Shown here: positions 11,703 through 24,900 of the stretch, one piece after another
Layout of the letters: the number at the start of each line of letters is the position of its first letter
How positions within the stretch are numbered: the stretch's first letter is position 1
NCBI GenBank assembly: GCA_018105865.1
Contig: CM030840.1
Coordinates: 11,008,294-11,072,293, forward strand
Direction: 5' to 3'
Source of the DNA: Metaphire vulgaris
Taxonomy: Eukaryota > Annelida > Clitellata > Crassiclitellata > Megascolecidae
DNA: 64,000 nt
Position numbers and translations under genes: made by a program
The notes under the pieces: generated by a model
What the model saw: the letters and a program-made list of their open reading frames with translations, nothing else
The model's database searches: none
Told to the model about the DNA's origin: nothing

Positions 11703-11834
11703 GCATGGACAGTGCATTCTGACAACTCTTTCTAGAATAAATAAGCACATGGACAGTGCATTCTGACAACTCTTTCTAGAATAAATAAGCACATGGACAG
11801 TGCATTCTGACAACTCTTTCTAGAATAAATAAGC
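11703..11834 (+). repeat. Three tandem 44-bp repeats
   Basis: GCATGGACAGTGCATTCTG through CTAGAATAAATAA repeats at 11703, 11747 and 11791 with almost no divergence, so the expansion is recent. Confidence 0.92.
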
Positions 11835-12907
11835 AGAGTAAATGCAACAGTATTGACAGATACACATTGTCACCACATCTATGTTATTAAAAGATTTCAA
11901 GAGTGATATAAATTTATTGTGACAAAGATTCATGCTTGCAATCATATATTTATCACATGATTTGTAGGGTTATTGATAAGTGATCAAGAACAACCAAACA
12001 TTTAATGATTGATCTCTTGACCTATAAACCCGTGTTTCATCATAACCCCTGTTAATGTGTCTCATAGAAAACAGAGCTCATGCAAATTTCTTCAGATAAT
12101 CACATAAGAACTTATCTGTTATAAGCACAAGAATGGTATGATGACCAAGTTAGTTAAAATTATGGTAAGCCTGCTATTTAGTCACTTTTCAACACTGCAT
12201 CTTAAAATTTCACAGCTTCAAGACCAGCCTTAATTATTTCAAAATCTAAAACCACAAAGCTGCTGCAAAAAATAATAAATTTCATTTAGTATGTACTGTA
12301 TATGCTGATTTTTACATAATTTATCTTCAACTCAAGTATCTATGCTAGGACACAAGCATATCTTTATTGCAGAGGTAAAGTTCACTCCCAAGGCTCAAAG
12401 CCCGCACAAGAGTTGAAGTGTTAGCACGTCAAGTCTTCATATAATCGGCTGAATTATGTTTGATGCTGGTGTTTTCTTAGTTGACAATCCTTGCGCCAAG
12501 AAAGCGCAAGCCTGTCACAATAATTCACAGCTGAATCAACTGTGTAAGCACCAGAGGCAAAAGCAACTGAAACGTTTCTGCCGTCGGAAATATTAGTCTC
12601 AATGCTACCGCTAAACTAATCTATATTTAGAAGAACAAAACACACCCTTCGGCAGCAAAATGCTTTTGTCAGACAAAGAACTATATTTATTAGGAAAATA
12701 TTAAATATCCAAATATTTCAAACAACACACTAATAAAACAAACTGTCAACTAATTAAGTTTAACTTATAAAACCCTTATCAAAAGTTTACAACTTGGAAA
12801 TTTACCGTAAATAATACAACCATTACATAGCAAGTCACAAAGCCCACCAGAATAGGAAAGGCAAACAATTCAAACTAATAACAGGCACAAAGAATACAAG
12901 TCAAGCT

Positions 12908-13720
12908 AGGTCTTCATCCTCCAGCTGTGTCCAGCTATCGACTTCTCCATGACATCTCTCCAAAGTTCTCTGTCTTTTGCAATTTCTGTTTTCTTCCAAA
13001 GTCATTTGGTGTCTTCGGTCAGTTTTTCTTTGAGATTCAGCCCTGTCATGTTCATATCCTCTTCCAATCCCTCCACCCATTATCTTTTCAGGTTTCCTTT
13101 AGATCCTTTCCCCTCTACCCCGGTAGTTTGTAGTTGAAAATTCGTTTTGGGTTTCTTATTTCATCCATTCTGAGTACATGTCCAGCCCATTTAATTCTTC
13201 TCTTTCTGATGACTTCCATGATGCTCGGTTGCAGTGTTCTCTCTCTAACTTTTATTTGTTATATGTTCTTTGTATCCAATCCTTAGCATCCTTCTAAGCC
13301 ATAAACACATGACCAAATCTTCATTGAATTCTAGTTCTTTCCACACTGGTTTTCCCTGAGAGTTTCATCCACTGTATCCTTTATTCTGTTTAACATGACT
13401 CTGGTGAAAACTTAACCTGGTACACTTAAGAGGCTGATTCCTCTGGCATTGTTGTGTTCCTTTCTGTCTCCTTTCTTGTGTATTGGTATTATGATTGCTT
13501 TTCTCCAGTCTAATGGTGTTTTCTCGGTTTTCCATACTGCTGATATGACCCGATGTAGCCATCTGATTGTATACACACCACTGTTTTGGAGCATTTCTGC
13601 TGTGACATTGCAGAGTCCTGGGGATTTGTTTTTTCCTAACTGTTTCACTGCCCTTTCTACCCATTACATTTATAAGAATACAAGTGTATTTACACAAATT
13701 AAAAATTCTTATCTGCCATA
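12908..13720 (-). pseudogene. RTE-like LINE fragment (reverse transcriptase N-part and C-terminal end)
   Basis: Minus-strand frames give KNKSPGLCNVTAEMLQNSG, ISAVWKTEKTPLDWRKAII, IPIHKKGDRKEHNNARGISL and then, after an internal deletion, a segment with ELEFNEDLVMCLWLRRMLRI and AKDRELWRDVMEKS. These are palm-entry and C-terminal signatures of RTE/craniofacial-development-protein-2-type elements. Several stops and frameshifts are present. Confidence 0.75.
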
Positions 13721-14612
13721 GCAATAAACGAATGAAAAGTCACAAAAGTAAACGTACTGGTAACTTTGTCGCAAATTAATCTATCAAATAATGCACCGAA
13801 GCTGCATTTGAAAAATGGTTTTTCTTACCCAGAAAGTATGTGACGTAACAGAAATTTTAGAATTTAATCAGTTTAAGCTGATGAACAACCTTCATGGGCA
13901 TCTGATATGAAAAAGAAACAGCCTTTAACGTCTATTTGCTTGCTGCTGATAGTTGATAAAGGGCCGTCACAAACAATAATACCCAATATATCGTTCAGCG
14001 AAAATATAGCACATGCATTACGTACGCACAGGTTGGATACGGCAAACATAATGTGCTTTTTGTTAAATGTTAGCTGCAAATTGCCAACATGATCAACTGT
14101 GTTGTCCTGACATATTCAATGCAAAAATTTTGAAAATAATTCAAAACTTTAGCCTGAGCTGAAAAATAACTTTCAAAAAAGCAATTTGTAATTTATTAAA
14201 CAAGAACAGCTAAATCTAATATAGACGACATTACAGGAACACATTTCTTCCAGTTGTCAAAGGTGTCGATATCTCAAATCTTCTACTGCCAATGCTAATT
14301 TTTGCCTTGCTTATTTCAGTTGTTATATTACGTCATACTCTTCTAGCAAAACTCTTCATTACAGATATTAAATCACACCGGCTGAGGTAAGAATTGCATC
14401 ATAACAGAACTCTTCAATCTCCACATTTTAGAGAAAAGAAGGCTATAACAAAGACTGCCAGCACTTTCCATTGAGAGGTAGTGTTAACAATACAACATCA
14501 TAACCACAACAGAAACGCTCAAAGAACTGAATATTTCCTGTTGGTCTGCACACTTTTTGCCAACAGCATATTGTAAAAAGGAATAAAACTCTGACATATG
14601 TCTACATCGTAG

Positions 14613-14704
14613 CCGGACAAAATGTCATGGGCAAAACGTCACGGGTTGGGGTTAGGGTTACATTTTATCCCCATTACATCTTGTTCGTGACATTTTGTCC
14701 TAGC
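14613..14704. mobile_element. Short inverted-repeat element (GGACAAAATGTCATG ends)
   Basis: GGACAAAATGTCATGGG at the left pairs with TCGTGACATTTTGTCC at the right around a core containing GGGTTAGGGTTACAT. No clear target duplication is seen. Superfamily not assigned. Confidence 0.55.
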
Positions 14705-14836
14705 ACCGTCTACAAAGTCTACATACAATGTAAAGCACCATAAAGCACCGACTGCAATTAACAATACGTTCATTTATACAATTCTGTTGAGTTTGTACAT
14801 TCAAAGAACCAATTCAGAACATTTTCTAACACAGAG

Positions 14837-15010
14837 CAGGGCTCAATTTGTAGGGGGGAAAGGGGGGATTTTCCCCCACTGCCCAACTGCAATCCCCTAC
14901 TGCTACATCCCCCCACCACTACATCCCCCACTGCTACACTTCCCTAACAACTACATCCCCTCAAGCTCGACATATCCCCCCCACTGCTCCAGGTCACAAA
15001 TCGCACCCTG
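14837..15010. mobile_element. hAT-type MITE with C-rich core, TSD ACACAGAG
   Basis: Ends CAGGGCTCAATTTGT and ACAAATCGCACCCTG pair imperfectly. ACACAGAG lies at 14829-14836 and 15011-15018. The core is a repeated CCCCCACTRCTACATCC-type sequence. Confidence 0.85.
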
Positions 15011-15018
15011 ACACAGAG

Positions 15019-17394
15019 TATCACCATGTTACTAAATATATTCCCAAACAAGGTAAATACTTTATCCCACATATCTTAATGATGATCTCAAAGACTGAAT
15101 TGTGCATACTTTCATTGTTTGAAATACTAAATTAGCCGACCAAACCGTGTCCAAATTTCAATCCATTGGAGTACTATTATCAAATAAGTTAAAACTATCT
15201 CCCAAATAGTAATGTGTTCAATTGCCATTAAAATGACCGAAATTACATCACATTATAAAAAAATAATGTCCCAGTCATACAGCAATTTCTGCATTTTTAC
15301 CAAAGAAGTAGAATCAGACAGAAAGACAGCGTTTACTGCAGGAGATACACTGCTCAGAGAACACACACAGAGCTGTAATGCAAAAACATTCCTGACATAC
15401 CAGTAATTAAGTTATAAAAAAACTAACCAGTCAATGTCCATACTAGGTTGAAATTCAGGTAAATAAGCAGGTAATCTCCATTGAATCTGTGGCACTGCCA
15501 TAAAAATTTTTAGAAATTACTTTTCATTAAATATATTTTTCATTGTACAGCACACAGATTTGCATGTAAATTTATGAATCAGCACACACTTCGAAGATAT
15601 AACATTCAGCATAATAACAAATGAACCTACAATAACCTGCAACAAAATACTTACAAGTATCATAATCCAAGGACATAGAAAACTGTTAACATCACAAAAC
15701 TCTCACCATTTAAGAACTTTACAACAAACCCTGCAGCAGTGACCAACCAAAACCCTTCTTAATAACAGCCGAATGACATTTAAAATATCCAATCAATGTT
15801 AAAAGGTTAGCAAGTAGGTAGGCTACATTCGCACAAGCAACATTATAAAAGCATCTCCCTTGCTAATAGACAAAATCAGCGACTATTGTCAGTGGCATAT
15901 CCAGGGTTCTGGAATAGGAGGCAAATCAACATTTTCAGGTAAAAAGTCTCAGATGAGCTAAAAATGTAGTCAAGGAGTTCTTAACACATTCATCTATTCT
16001 CTTTGATCATGCTACCTACCCCTCCCAAAATTTCTCAGTGGTTTTGCACCAGTCCCATGACTGGTCCCAGTCAGAATATGGGGGCTAGGCCCACTCTGTA
16101 GCTATAACAATGACTATGGTATGCACGTTTCAACAAACTTCTATGATATCAAGTGCTAAACTACAATTGTTGAACAAAGTCACAAAATTAGCAAAGCAAT
16201 GCCAGTCGGATATATTCATCATCAAAAATTCAACAGATTAATCACTCAAAACACTGCAAATTCTTTAATTCAAGTAGCATAAATAAATGCCAAAAAACCC
16301 CATTAACTCGGATTCGGGATAACAAGGACCCATTGTTAATGCAGACCGTACTATTTAGACTGGTCGAGACTATATTTCTTTGGACTTGGCTAACACGAAT
16401 CGATTAACAATTACTTTCTTTCCAGTCCCCCAATGTCTGCGTTAACAGGGTTTAACAGTAATATGCAAACAGCTCAATATTCTACAGCTTTTCTAATCCA
16501 AATGAACTTCTGAAACTCAATGTGCTTACAACTGTGTCACTTGCAGATCTCTCAATTCTGAACATGACCAAATGCTTGACACATCATAAGCACATCATAT
16601 GTATTAATTTAAAATTAAAGTCAATGAAGATTCTTTGGAACAGAGTCATTGCACGACGAAAGGCAATTCAATCAAATATCGGAAACTGTCAGGAAAGTTC
16701 ATTATTCTTAAAAAACACTGCTCAGTGCTGGATAAGGCAACTTTAATGCCTGACTAAAGTCAACAGATTCGATTCCTGAAGTGCTCTGCTGATGCTTCTT
16801 CAGGTGAGCATCAAAGTTTCTTGCACTTGCAAAGCCTCTAATAAATAAATAAATTAATTAATTAAAAGCAATAAATACACAATTCATCAATAAGAATATT
16901 CTTAAGTTTCAGTGCATATAACATAATCTAAGACAATGCAAATACAGTTAATGTTAAAATCTCTTCCAGTATTCTTGAATAGGAAGACGTTTCTTTTATT
17001 GCCCATAACAATAACTAAATATTAAAAATTTCAGCTTATAACATAGATTCATTTGAAAAAAGTGAAATATTGAAAGAGCAAATTTCAAAATGAAAAATCA
17101 ATACCAAAAGCTATCTCAAAGTGGTCAGCATAAATGTCTTATATGTTAAGGCCCTACGCATCATAACACACAAAGTACACAAAGTATAGGATGAACTTCT
17201 ATTACAACTCAAAAATAAAGAACAATGTAATCAATTGCCTTCTGCAGATGGAACACCAGCGCTTTTCAAATTCTTCAATTTTTTCTTCCTTCAGAGAATT
17301 AGAAGCAGAAAATGAGGCTTGATAATATGGTTCAGATGAATCTTCCTTAACACCTTTCTTCAATTCCTACATTCAACATAGATAATTGTATGCA
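15019..17394. other. No supported gene apart from a pogo-like MITE
   Basis: AT-rich, with the MITE at 16293-16453. A CAGTGGCATATCCAGG start at 15890 suggests a further hAT end without a partner. Confidence 0.55.
16293..16453. mobile_element. pogo/Tigger-like MITE
   Basis: AAACCCCATTAACTCGGATTC at the left pairs with GCGTTAACAGGGTTT at the right. The AACCCCGTTAAC-type end is typical of Tigger elements. No transposase is present. Confidence 0.55.
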
Positions 17395-18490
17395 TACACA
17401 CACATGCTCCTTGAAAAATCATGGAAATTTGATGACAGCTGCTATCTAGTCTTTCTAGATCTGGAAAAGCTTTAGACAGAGTGCCAAGACAGCACTTGTG
17501 GAATGTGATGCGAAACGTTGAATATAAGATCCCACCAAAACTACTGAGCACTATACTTGGCATGTATGACGTAAGTTGAAGCTATGTCTCAGAACTGAAC
17601 TATGGTTTGATGTAAAGACAGGAGTGAGACAAGGTAGTGTGCTATCACCCCTGCTGTTCATCTTATTCATGGACCATATACTGAAACAAGTGACAATGCA
17701 CCAGATGGAGGATGAAGAACAAAACGATGATAGACGTCTAACATTTGCCTATGCAGACGATGTAGGAATGGAGGCCGGCTCACCTCTAAAACAACAGAAA
17801 TCCATCGACACCTGGTGTAAAGTACTGACAGAAAATGGCTCGCGTCTAAATGCCACAAAATCAGAGGTGATGCAGGTATCCAGAATGCCAAAAGATGAAG
17901 GCTTACACATATGGGCAAACGGTAGAGAACTGACACAGGCGATACGATTTAAATAACTGGGAACACTTTTCGATAGCTCGGGCTCAAACAACACGGCCAT
18001 CGACAACAGAATCAATCAGTACAGCAGAAATGTTGGCATGCTATACATATTCCTAAAAGACAGACATGTTCCTAATGCTGCCAAAATCAGTATTTATAAA
18101 ACTATTCTCAGACCACTACTGACCTACGGATGCGAAGTCTGGACACTGACCTCGGCCACCAAAAGCAAGACACAAGCAGCAGAGATGAGAACCTTAAGGC
18201 TTATTAAAGGGCTCACTTTAGGAGACAGGAAGAAATTCGTCTTGATCAGAGCAGACCTATAGGTATAAAAAGTGTCATGCAGTATATAGAGGAAGCCAAT
18301 TGGTCACGTCAAGAGGGTGGGAAAGGAAAGAATGCCATTACAAATGCTGCTATGGTACCCGACAACTACCAGACCAAAAGGACGACCAAGAAAACGATGG
18401 ATGGATAACGTCAGCGAAGCGTTAGAGTACAGAGGAACATCACAGAAGGAAATGGAAGAAACAAAGATCTACATGTAGAAAGGCTACTTC
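17395..18490 (+). pseudogene. LINE reverse-transcriptase remnant
   Basis: Plus-strand pieces read FLDLEKALDRVPR, TGVRQGSVLSPLLFILFMD, FAYADDVGMEA, a LNATKSEVM segment and ILRPLLTYGCEVWTLTSATK. The YADD catalytic motif is visible at about 17751. Stops at 17575, 17954 and 18260 break the frame. It lies just downstream (gene sense) of the ELM2-SANT gene's last exon on the opposite strand. Confidence 0.8.
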
Positions 18491-18708
18491 ACAGACAGAT
18501 CACAAGTCTAACTGCATTGGGGTACAAGATCCGGCAAAAGAATTTGTCTACTCTGAAAATTCAGTATTAATTACAGATATATATAATCCTACAAATTACA
18601 CATATAAATGTCATTGAACAGCCCACCACTAAATATTAAAACATTAATGTACAATTTTTATAGCCAAACAAACAGAAGAAAGTTTACAACAGACTACCGG
18701 CATTAAAC

Positions 18709-18714
18709 TTTATT
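18709..18714 (-). terminator. Polyadenylation signal of the ELM2-SANT gene
   Basis: AATAAA on the minus strand, 23 bases after the TAG stop. The 3' untranslated region would be very short. Confidence 0.6.
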
Positions 18715-18736
18715 TAAACACTAGATCAAATTATTC

Positions 18737-18949
18737 CTATACCGATGATACACTTCTTCTGCCACCGGAACTCTGGTCACATGATCTGATGGGAGGAGTC
18801 TGATCACGGAGCTCTTCTGAACGCCTGACGAAAAGCTCTGACTGCTCGTGACTCCTCCGAAGGAGTTTCAGCTGCTTCGACTCTTCTGGATAAATCTTCT
18901 TCCACAGATAATAGAACTGAACACAGTCCTTTACAGTCTTAGTTGAAAC
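18737..18949 (-). CDS. Last exon: third SANT helix and C-terminus
   Basis: The acceptor is TCATAG. The exon opens with VSTKTVKDCVQFYYLWKK, the recognition-helix part of SANT (TKTVxxCVxFYYxWKK). A short basic tail follows (LLRRSHEQSELFVRRSEELR) and a TAG stop at 18739-18737. Confidence 0.9.
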   Translation of the reverse strand, partial: VSTKTVKDCVQFYYLWKKIYPEESKQLKLLRRSHEQSELFVRRSEELRDQTPPIRSCDQSSGGRRSVSSV

Positions 18950-21900
18950 CTATGAGATATAAAGAGTTGCCATGCCTTAAAACATTACAGAATCATTGTA
19001 ACATTATAGAACCTTCAAAAACACAAATAAGACAAGGTAACAAATTTTATCACAGTAATCCTTGGGAAAACATACGATGCAAAGAATCATAAGGACATGA
19101 ACCAGAAGAACAGAGAAAAGACACTGCTTGTACCAAGAAGAGGTAATATGCACGTATTCTGTCACATGACATTAAATGCTGCTATTATGATTTTCTTTCG
19201 AAATATGCATCACACGCACATTTTGCATCCATTACAACAAAGCATTTTTTGATAAAATTAATGCATTAGAAGCAATATCAATACTGATTAGAACCTAGGA
19301 AAATGTAAACAAAATTCATAACAGAAAATACATCAAATCACTGAACAACAAACCAGTTTAGCAATCTGAAAGAAGTCCTTGTCTAATTTCATGATGGCTT
19401 GGTGGAATAGTTCAATCTCTGCCTTCTTCCATTCCACACACTCTAAAAATACAATTTTTCAAATGAAAAAAGCAGGTCAACGACTACTGAACTACTCTCA
19501 TAATACTTATGGCATCAGTTAATGGCACACCAAAGCAATGCAAATTAGAACATAAAGGTCAAGCAAGAACAGCAATCGAGGACTGCCAAGGAACATTCAA
19601 TGTCAGACAGCCAAACCAAACAGAGAAGTGTCTTTAGACCATATTAGAACTTAAAGGTTACAAAGTGTTGGCTCTGAAAGTGAAGCTGGCAATGAATAAG
19701 TGGAAAACCTAGGATTCACACACTCATAAATAAGGTTGTTAACGGTTAACCGGTCCTAAAAGCAAGGACTGGTCCTTTTAACTTTGACCGGTTAACCGTA
19801 ATTTCAATTTGAAAACATCAAAACGCTTTGATGTAGCCACGCAGGGTGCCGGCATAGGCGCCAGTGGCATCAAAGCGCTTTGATGTTGGCACGAAACCAG
19901 ACTGCCGCTAACGAATGGTTAACCGGTCCTTCAAAACCAGAGGTCTTAGCAACCTTACTCATAAACATACAATTAATGAGACCTTGATGAATACCCAGTG
20001 AAGTGATTTCTATATCACGTAATAAACTATGCTTGAAGATAGTTGGGTTGATCATAAACCCCTTAACCAGGCTTCCCGAGTGTGACTCATCCACCGTTAT
20101 CCTTCATTATTTGGGCGCCCCAAGCGTTACTCGTCCTGTACGTTTCGTAGTGATTCCTAGGTTGTGTGCAATGAGTCAGACTCGTCTTATGCTATAAATC
20201 GCTTTAGTATCGATCCATTCGCTAGATGGCACCTGTTTTTAGCTAATTCAGCTCTATTGTGCCAGGGAATAGATATTCTTTGGACTGAGAGGTCAAGCCT
20301 TGGGCTGCGCTGTGAAGGAAATCGCTTAGAGAAAATGACTTGTTTGGATTAGAATTGAGATATCTTTACCAAATGTTGACCGATTTTCCACCTTATTGAT
20401 TTATTTTGTTCTGACATCCCCTACAACTTTGCTGCTCACCCAATTTGGGGTTACCACTGAAAAATTTTTGCTACAGAGCTTCGAAAAATTTTTCCAGAGG
20501 ATGTTATTTTAGGCTGTAGAGTAGACCCTACCCCCAAATTTCTTTGTTTGGCACGAATGGTTAGAAATAGGAGTAAAAAGGCTAAACAATAGCATATACC
20601 TCATCTTCTGAGCTCTTATATAACCTGAGATATAGATGTAGCAAATTCAGAAAATTACAGCTTTCATTTTTGAAGAACATTTAAAAAATAATAATTTCCC
20701 GGTACGGCGTCTAAAAATTTAATTCCCGGTAAAAGGGTTAAACATAGTTTTATAGACCAAGAAACAGATTTATATCCACATCTCAAAAACCGCAAAATGC
20801 TCAAAAATTTATTAATAACAAATGAAAAGTTAAAGTGAATGCCAAGCAACAAATGTTCATATATGCTCATATATGCAGCCACATCTGCAGTAACCCTACT
20901 ATTAGGCAGCAGATGTCCGGTCAGTAAACCACAAATATCAAATAAAACAACCACAGCCTACTTCCAACAGAAAGTTTCAGGAGTAAAGTAAATAAGAGAT
21001 ATTATAGAATAAGGTTGTTAAAACCGATGGTCTTAAAGGACCGGCTAACCGTTCAAAAAAAGACCAGTTAACCGGTTGTTAGTGGCAGCCTGGTGTCATG
21101 CCTACATGAAAGCGCTTTGATGCTGCTGGTGCTGAGGCCAGTGTCCTTCGCAACTACTTCAAAGCGTTTTGAAGTTGCAGGCATGGGAGCCAGCATCCTG
21201 CACAGCTACATCAAAACGGTTCGATGTTGCCGGCGCCGGTTAACCGTTAACAACCTTATTATTAGAGACATTGCAGCATATTGACAAAATAGCACAACAA
21301 TAGCAGCAGCCATTCTCAGATTATGGATATTAATTTTTCATACCCTGATACTTGTAATTTGTTAATCCACTCGATTGTGGCAATCTTGGTTCTGGCGCAA
21401 GCAACAGTTTTCCAGCTTGCTACAAAGCGGTGAAAACATATTAAAGGGCAAGAATACAGAAACACATCACAATTGTATATAGGTACAAACATAAGCTATT
21501 AAAGCATAAGATGATAAAAGTAACAGAAGACTAAAATCAATAAAGATAACAGCAATAAAATAAGGCAATTAACCAGCAGTATAACAATAAAGGTGGATTT
21601 CTGTTCTTTGTTATTACCAACAAAATCATGGTAAAAACAAAGAGAGAAAATCCATTTAGATTCACCATAACGGTTGGTGGAGCAGAACTGGAGCAGGTGA
21701 CACAATTTGGTTACCCTTTGGAGCCATCTGCAGAAGATGCCAGGAGGCGATAAAGAGAAGAGTAGCGATGGGAAAACAAGCATTTTTGGACAGAGGGGAA
21801 CTGGTAAGAGGAAAACTAAGCATGGGACTAAAGAAGAGACTGATAAAAACATTGGCATGGAGTGTAACTCTGATATGCCTCAGAAACCTGGACTCTTCAG

Positions 21901-24900
21901 AAAAAGGACATACAAAAGCTGGAAGTATTCGAAATGTGGCTATGGAGGAGGATGGAAAAGATTAAGCAGACAGACAAGAAACAAAAAGAAGAGGTATTAC
22001 AGATGGTGAGAGAACAAAGATCGATAATCAACGCCATCAAAATTATCACACATCACACATACAATTACCCGTAATTGTATGTGTGAAGCGTTCTTGTCGT
22101 GGGCTCTAGCCCTGCTATTGCGCTTAATAAATTGGCCTGAATAAATAAATAAATCAATCAAAAGAAGACAGAAGAACTGGATTGAACACATGCTAAGAGG
22201 AGAAACATTTCTTAGAACAGTAATTGAAGGAAGCATATCAGGAAGAAAGATACAAGAGGCCAAGGAAAATGCTATTGGACTGGATGATGAAAACAGATGC
22301 ACAGCATCACAAAACCTATGCAGAAATCAAAGAAGAGGCAAGATGCAGAGAGGAATGGCAACTATGGAGCCCTCAACCTGTCCCAGGACAGAGAACATGA
22401 TGATAAAAACAATAAAGCCAAATACTAGATAAATCAATTTTAAAAGTAGGTATGTAGGAGAACAATGTACAGAAGAGTACCTTCATATCACCCTGGCATA
22501 AGTGCAATAGATGCAATGCATATTCCTTGTTGACACCATTGCCAGGAAGAGCAGCACAACATGAATAATCCATGTACTGTTTCACTTTAAGACAAAACAA
22601 GACAATCATTCATTCAATTTACAACAAAACCAAGAAGAAAATAAATTCATAAGACAATTACATAATGTACACTGTATTGTGTATTACAACCACTAAAGTA
22701 AAATAATGGAATTAAGAAAATGCCTTCAAATAGGACATATAATACTTGAAACAGAAAAACCACGAGTTGAGGAAAGCATGCAAAGCATGTCAGCATTCTT
22801 CTGGCCTATTTATGCTGTCATAACTAACAGCACATTACAATTGAAGTTACTCAATGATAAGTTTTGATCAAAGTATTTTGCTGCATCATCTGATTCAAGA
22901 ATTACCGGTAGTCTGACATTTAATTTTACTGTTTTTATTGCTCATCTGAATTAATGTAATTTTAAATCAATACAAATTACAGCTTACCTTCTTCATCTCT
23001 GAGTTTTTCAATAGCAACAGGATTCCAAAGTAAAGAGGAGTGGTCATCATATTCAGAATTGTCTCTCAAAAGAGGTCTGCACTCTGTAGATACAAACGTT
23101 AAAATCAAAGCCATTCAAGATTAAGTCTGGAGAAGTGTCAAGACTAAAGCTTGTCTCACTATCAACTCATTCAACTAATATTAAAATGTACTATACATTA
23201 TGACTGCATAGTAATAGCAGCCACATAAAACTAAATATTATGGCCTGCTCTTAGAACTGTGCTGTGTTTTACTTGGCCAGCATATTACTATGATGCTTAA
23301 AAATTAAATACTAAATTGCTGCTAATTAATTTATTAGCAACATATCCACTTATCACAGCAGGTTTCTGTTTTTGTTTTACAAACGTTTTTCAACAAATTA
23401 CAGAATTGTATGTGGTAAACTGTTATAACTGTGGTATTTAGGTCACCACACACACACACTTATTTAAGTCTAGTAAATAGCTTGGTAGTAACTTGGTCCT
23501 TTGTGCCATCTGATTAAATATATATATATATATATATGTGATTTATATTTTATATTAACAATAATGAGAACCAGCAACAAAACTGAATTAGATTCACAAG
23601 CCTGTGCAGTAGTTTATAAATTCACACATTATGGTGCAAAAGCATGGGTCAAATCATGGCAGTTAAAGATATTGAAAATTTTCCAATTGGTTTCATAAAA
23701 GAAATAGAACAATAATCTAAAAGCAATCTCTTTAAATAAAGACCACACATAAATAACACAGACACATGATTGCAACAATGACACAAGTAACAACTACATT
23801 AGCTCAGGGCCTGCATGTATATTGCAACAATAGTTGTTCCACAATGCTACAAAACAATTATAATAGGTTACTTTGAAAAGTCTTACCATAAAAATTAGGC
23901 AAATTGGGTTGATACTGTGGTCCAATATTAACATGCCTAAAAATATAGCATTATAAATTATAAATAAGCAATATAAACAATCATAAAAATATAACTCCTC
24001 TAGATAACTAATAACGAAAGATAAAGATCACACAATGACTGCATCACATTCATCCCATGAGATATATATTCTCTGGTGTTTAGTAAATCAGCAATTTTCC
24101 ACATCAAAATTGTAATTTCAGAAATACCAGAAAAGACTCAAACATAACATGAAAGCAATTCAACTACCCTATGCTCTGATATAATCCTCACATTCACAAC
24201 ACAAAAATAGATTTGTGGGAACAAAAATTCCAAATTTCAAATAGAAAAATCAAATTATAAAGCCTCTGATTAAACTTTCCATATACAGGTATTTCACCTT
24301 AGATTGTCAGTGAGAAAAGAACTTAGAAACTTATATTTAACACATTTAATTTTTGACTGTCAAAACCAAAAAGAAGCTTCCCTTTGTATTTTTATTGCTC
24401 TTTCTATCCATCCGTGCCAAAAGAAAAAAAGTTGATCAACATTTTGTTCAATTTTGATCAAAGGTCAATAGCAAAAACGTCTTCAGGGGTAAACCCCAAA
24501 TGTGCGATGAACAAATGGGATGTATTTAGACCTGTAATGTCCTGGTTGGTTGAAATGACAATTCTGGAAGATTTTCAATGTGAAAATGGGCTATATAGAA
24601 GCTAGAAAGATGTGGTCCATTGTTGAGCAATTGGTCTTTCGATCCGTGCCAAAAAAAGGGGGTAGTCCTGGGTCCGGCTCAATAAAAAAATTTTCAGCAA
24701 CATGTTAAAACAGAAAAGTAAAAATGTCTGGGTCAAAACTAAGGATTGCATTCAGCAAATATCTCTGGTTGGTGACAGAACCCAATTGGCTTAGGCCATT
24801 CATCTAGAGTAGTTTGTCAATGCTGCTTCTAAACCCACATTTTACCAATTTATCCATGCCTAAACATGACTGAGTTGGCCATCAATGATGGCGTTGGCCA

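Larger units (their letters stand above)
10994..12907. other. No supported gene apart from simple repeats
   Basis: Contains the (CT)n run and the 44-bp tandem repeats; the rest is AT-rich with no coding signal. Confidence 0.6.

Noticed and set aside
15890..16115. hAT MITE starting CAGTGGCATATCC
   Set aside because: No inverted right end or 8-bp duplication could be paired with the start.
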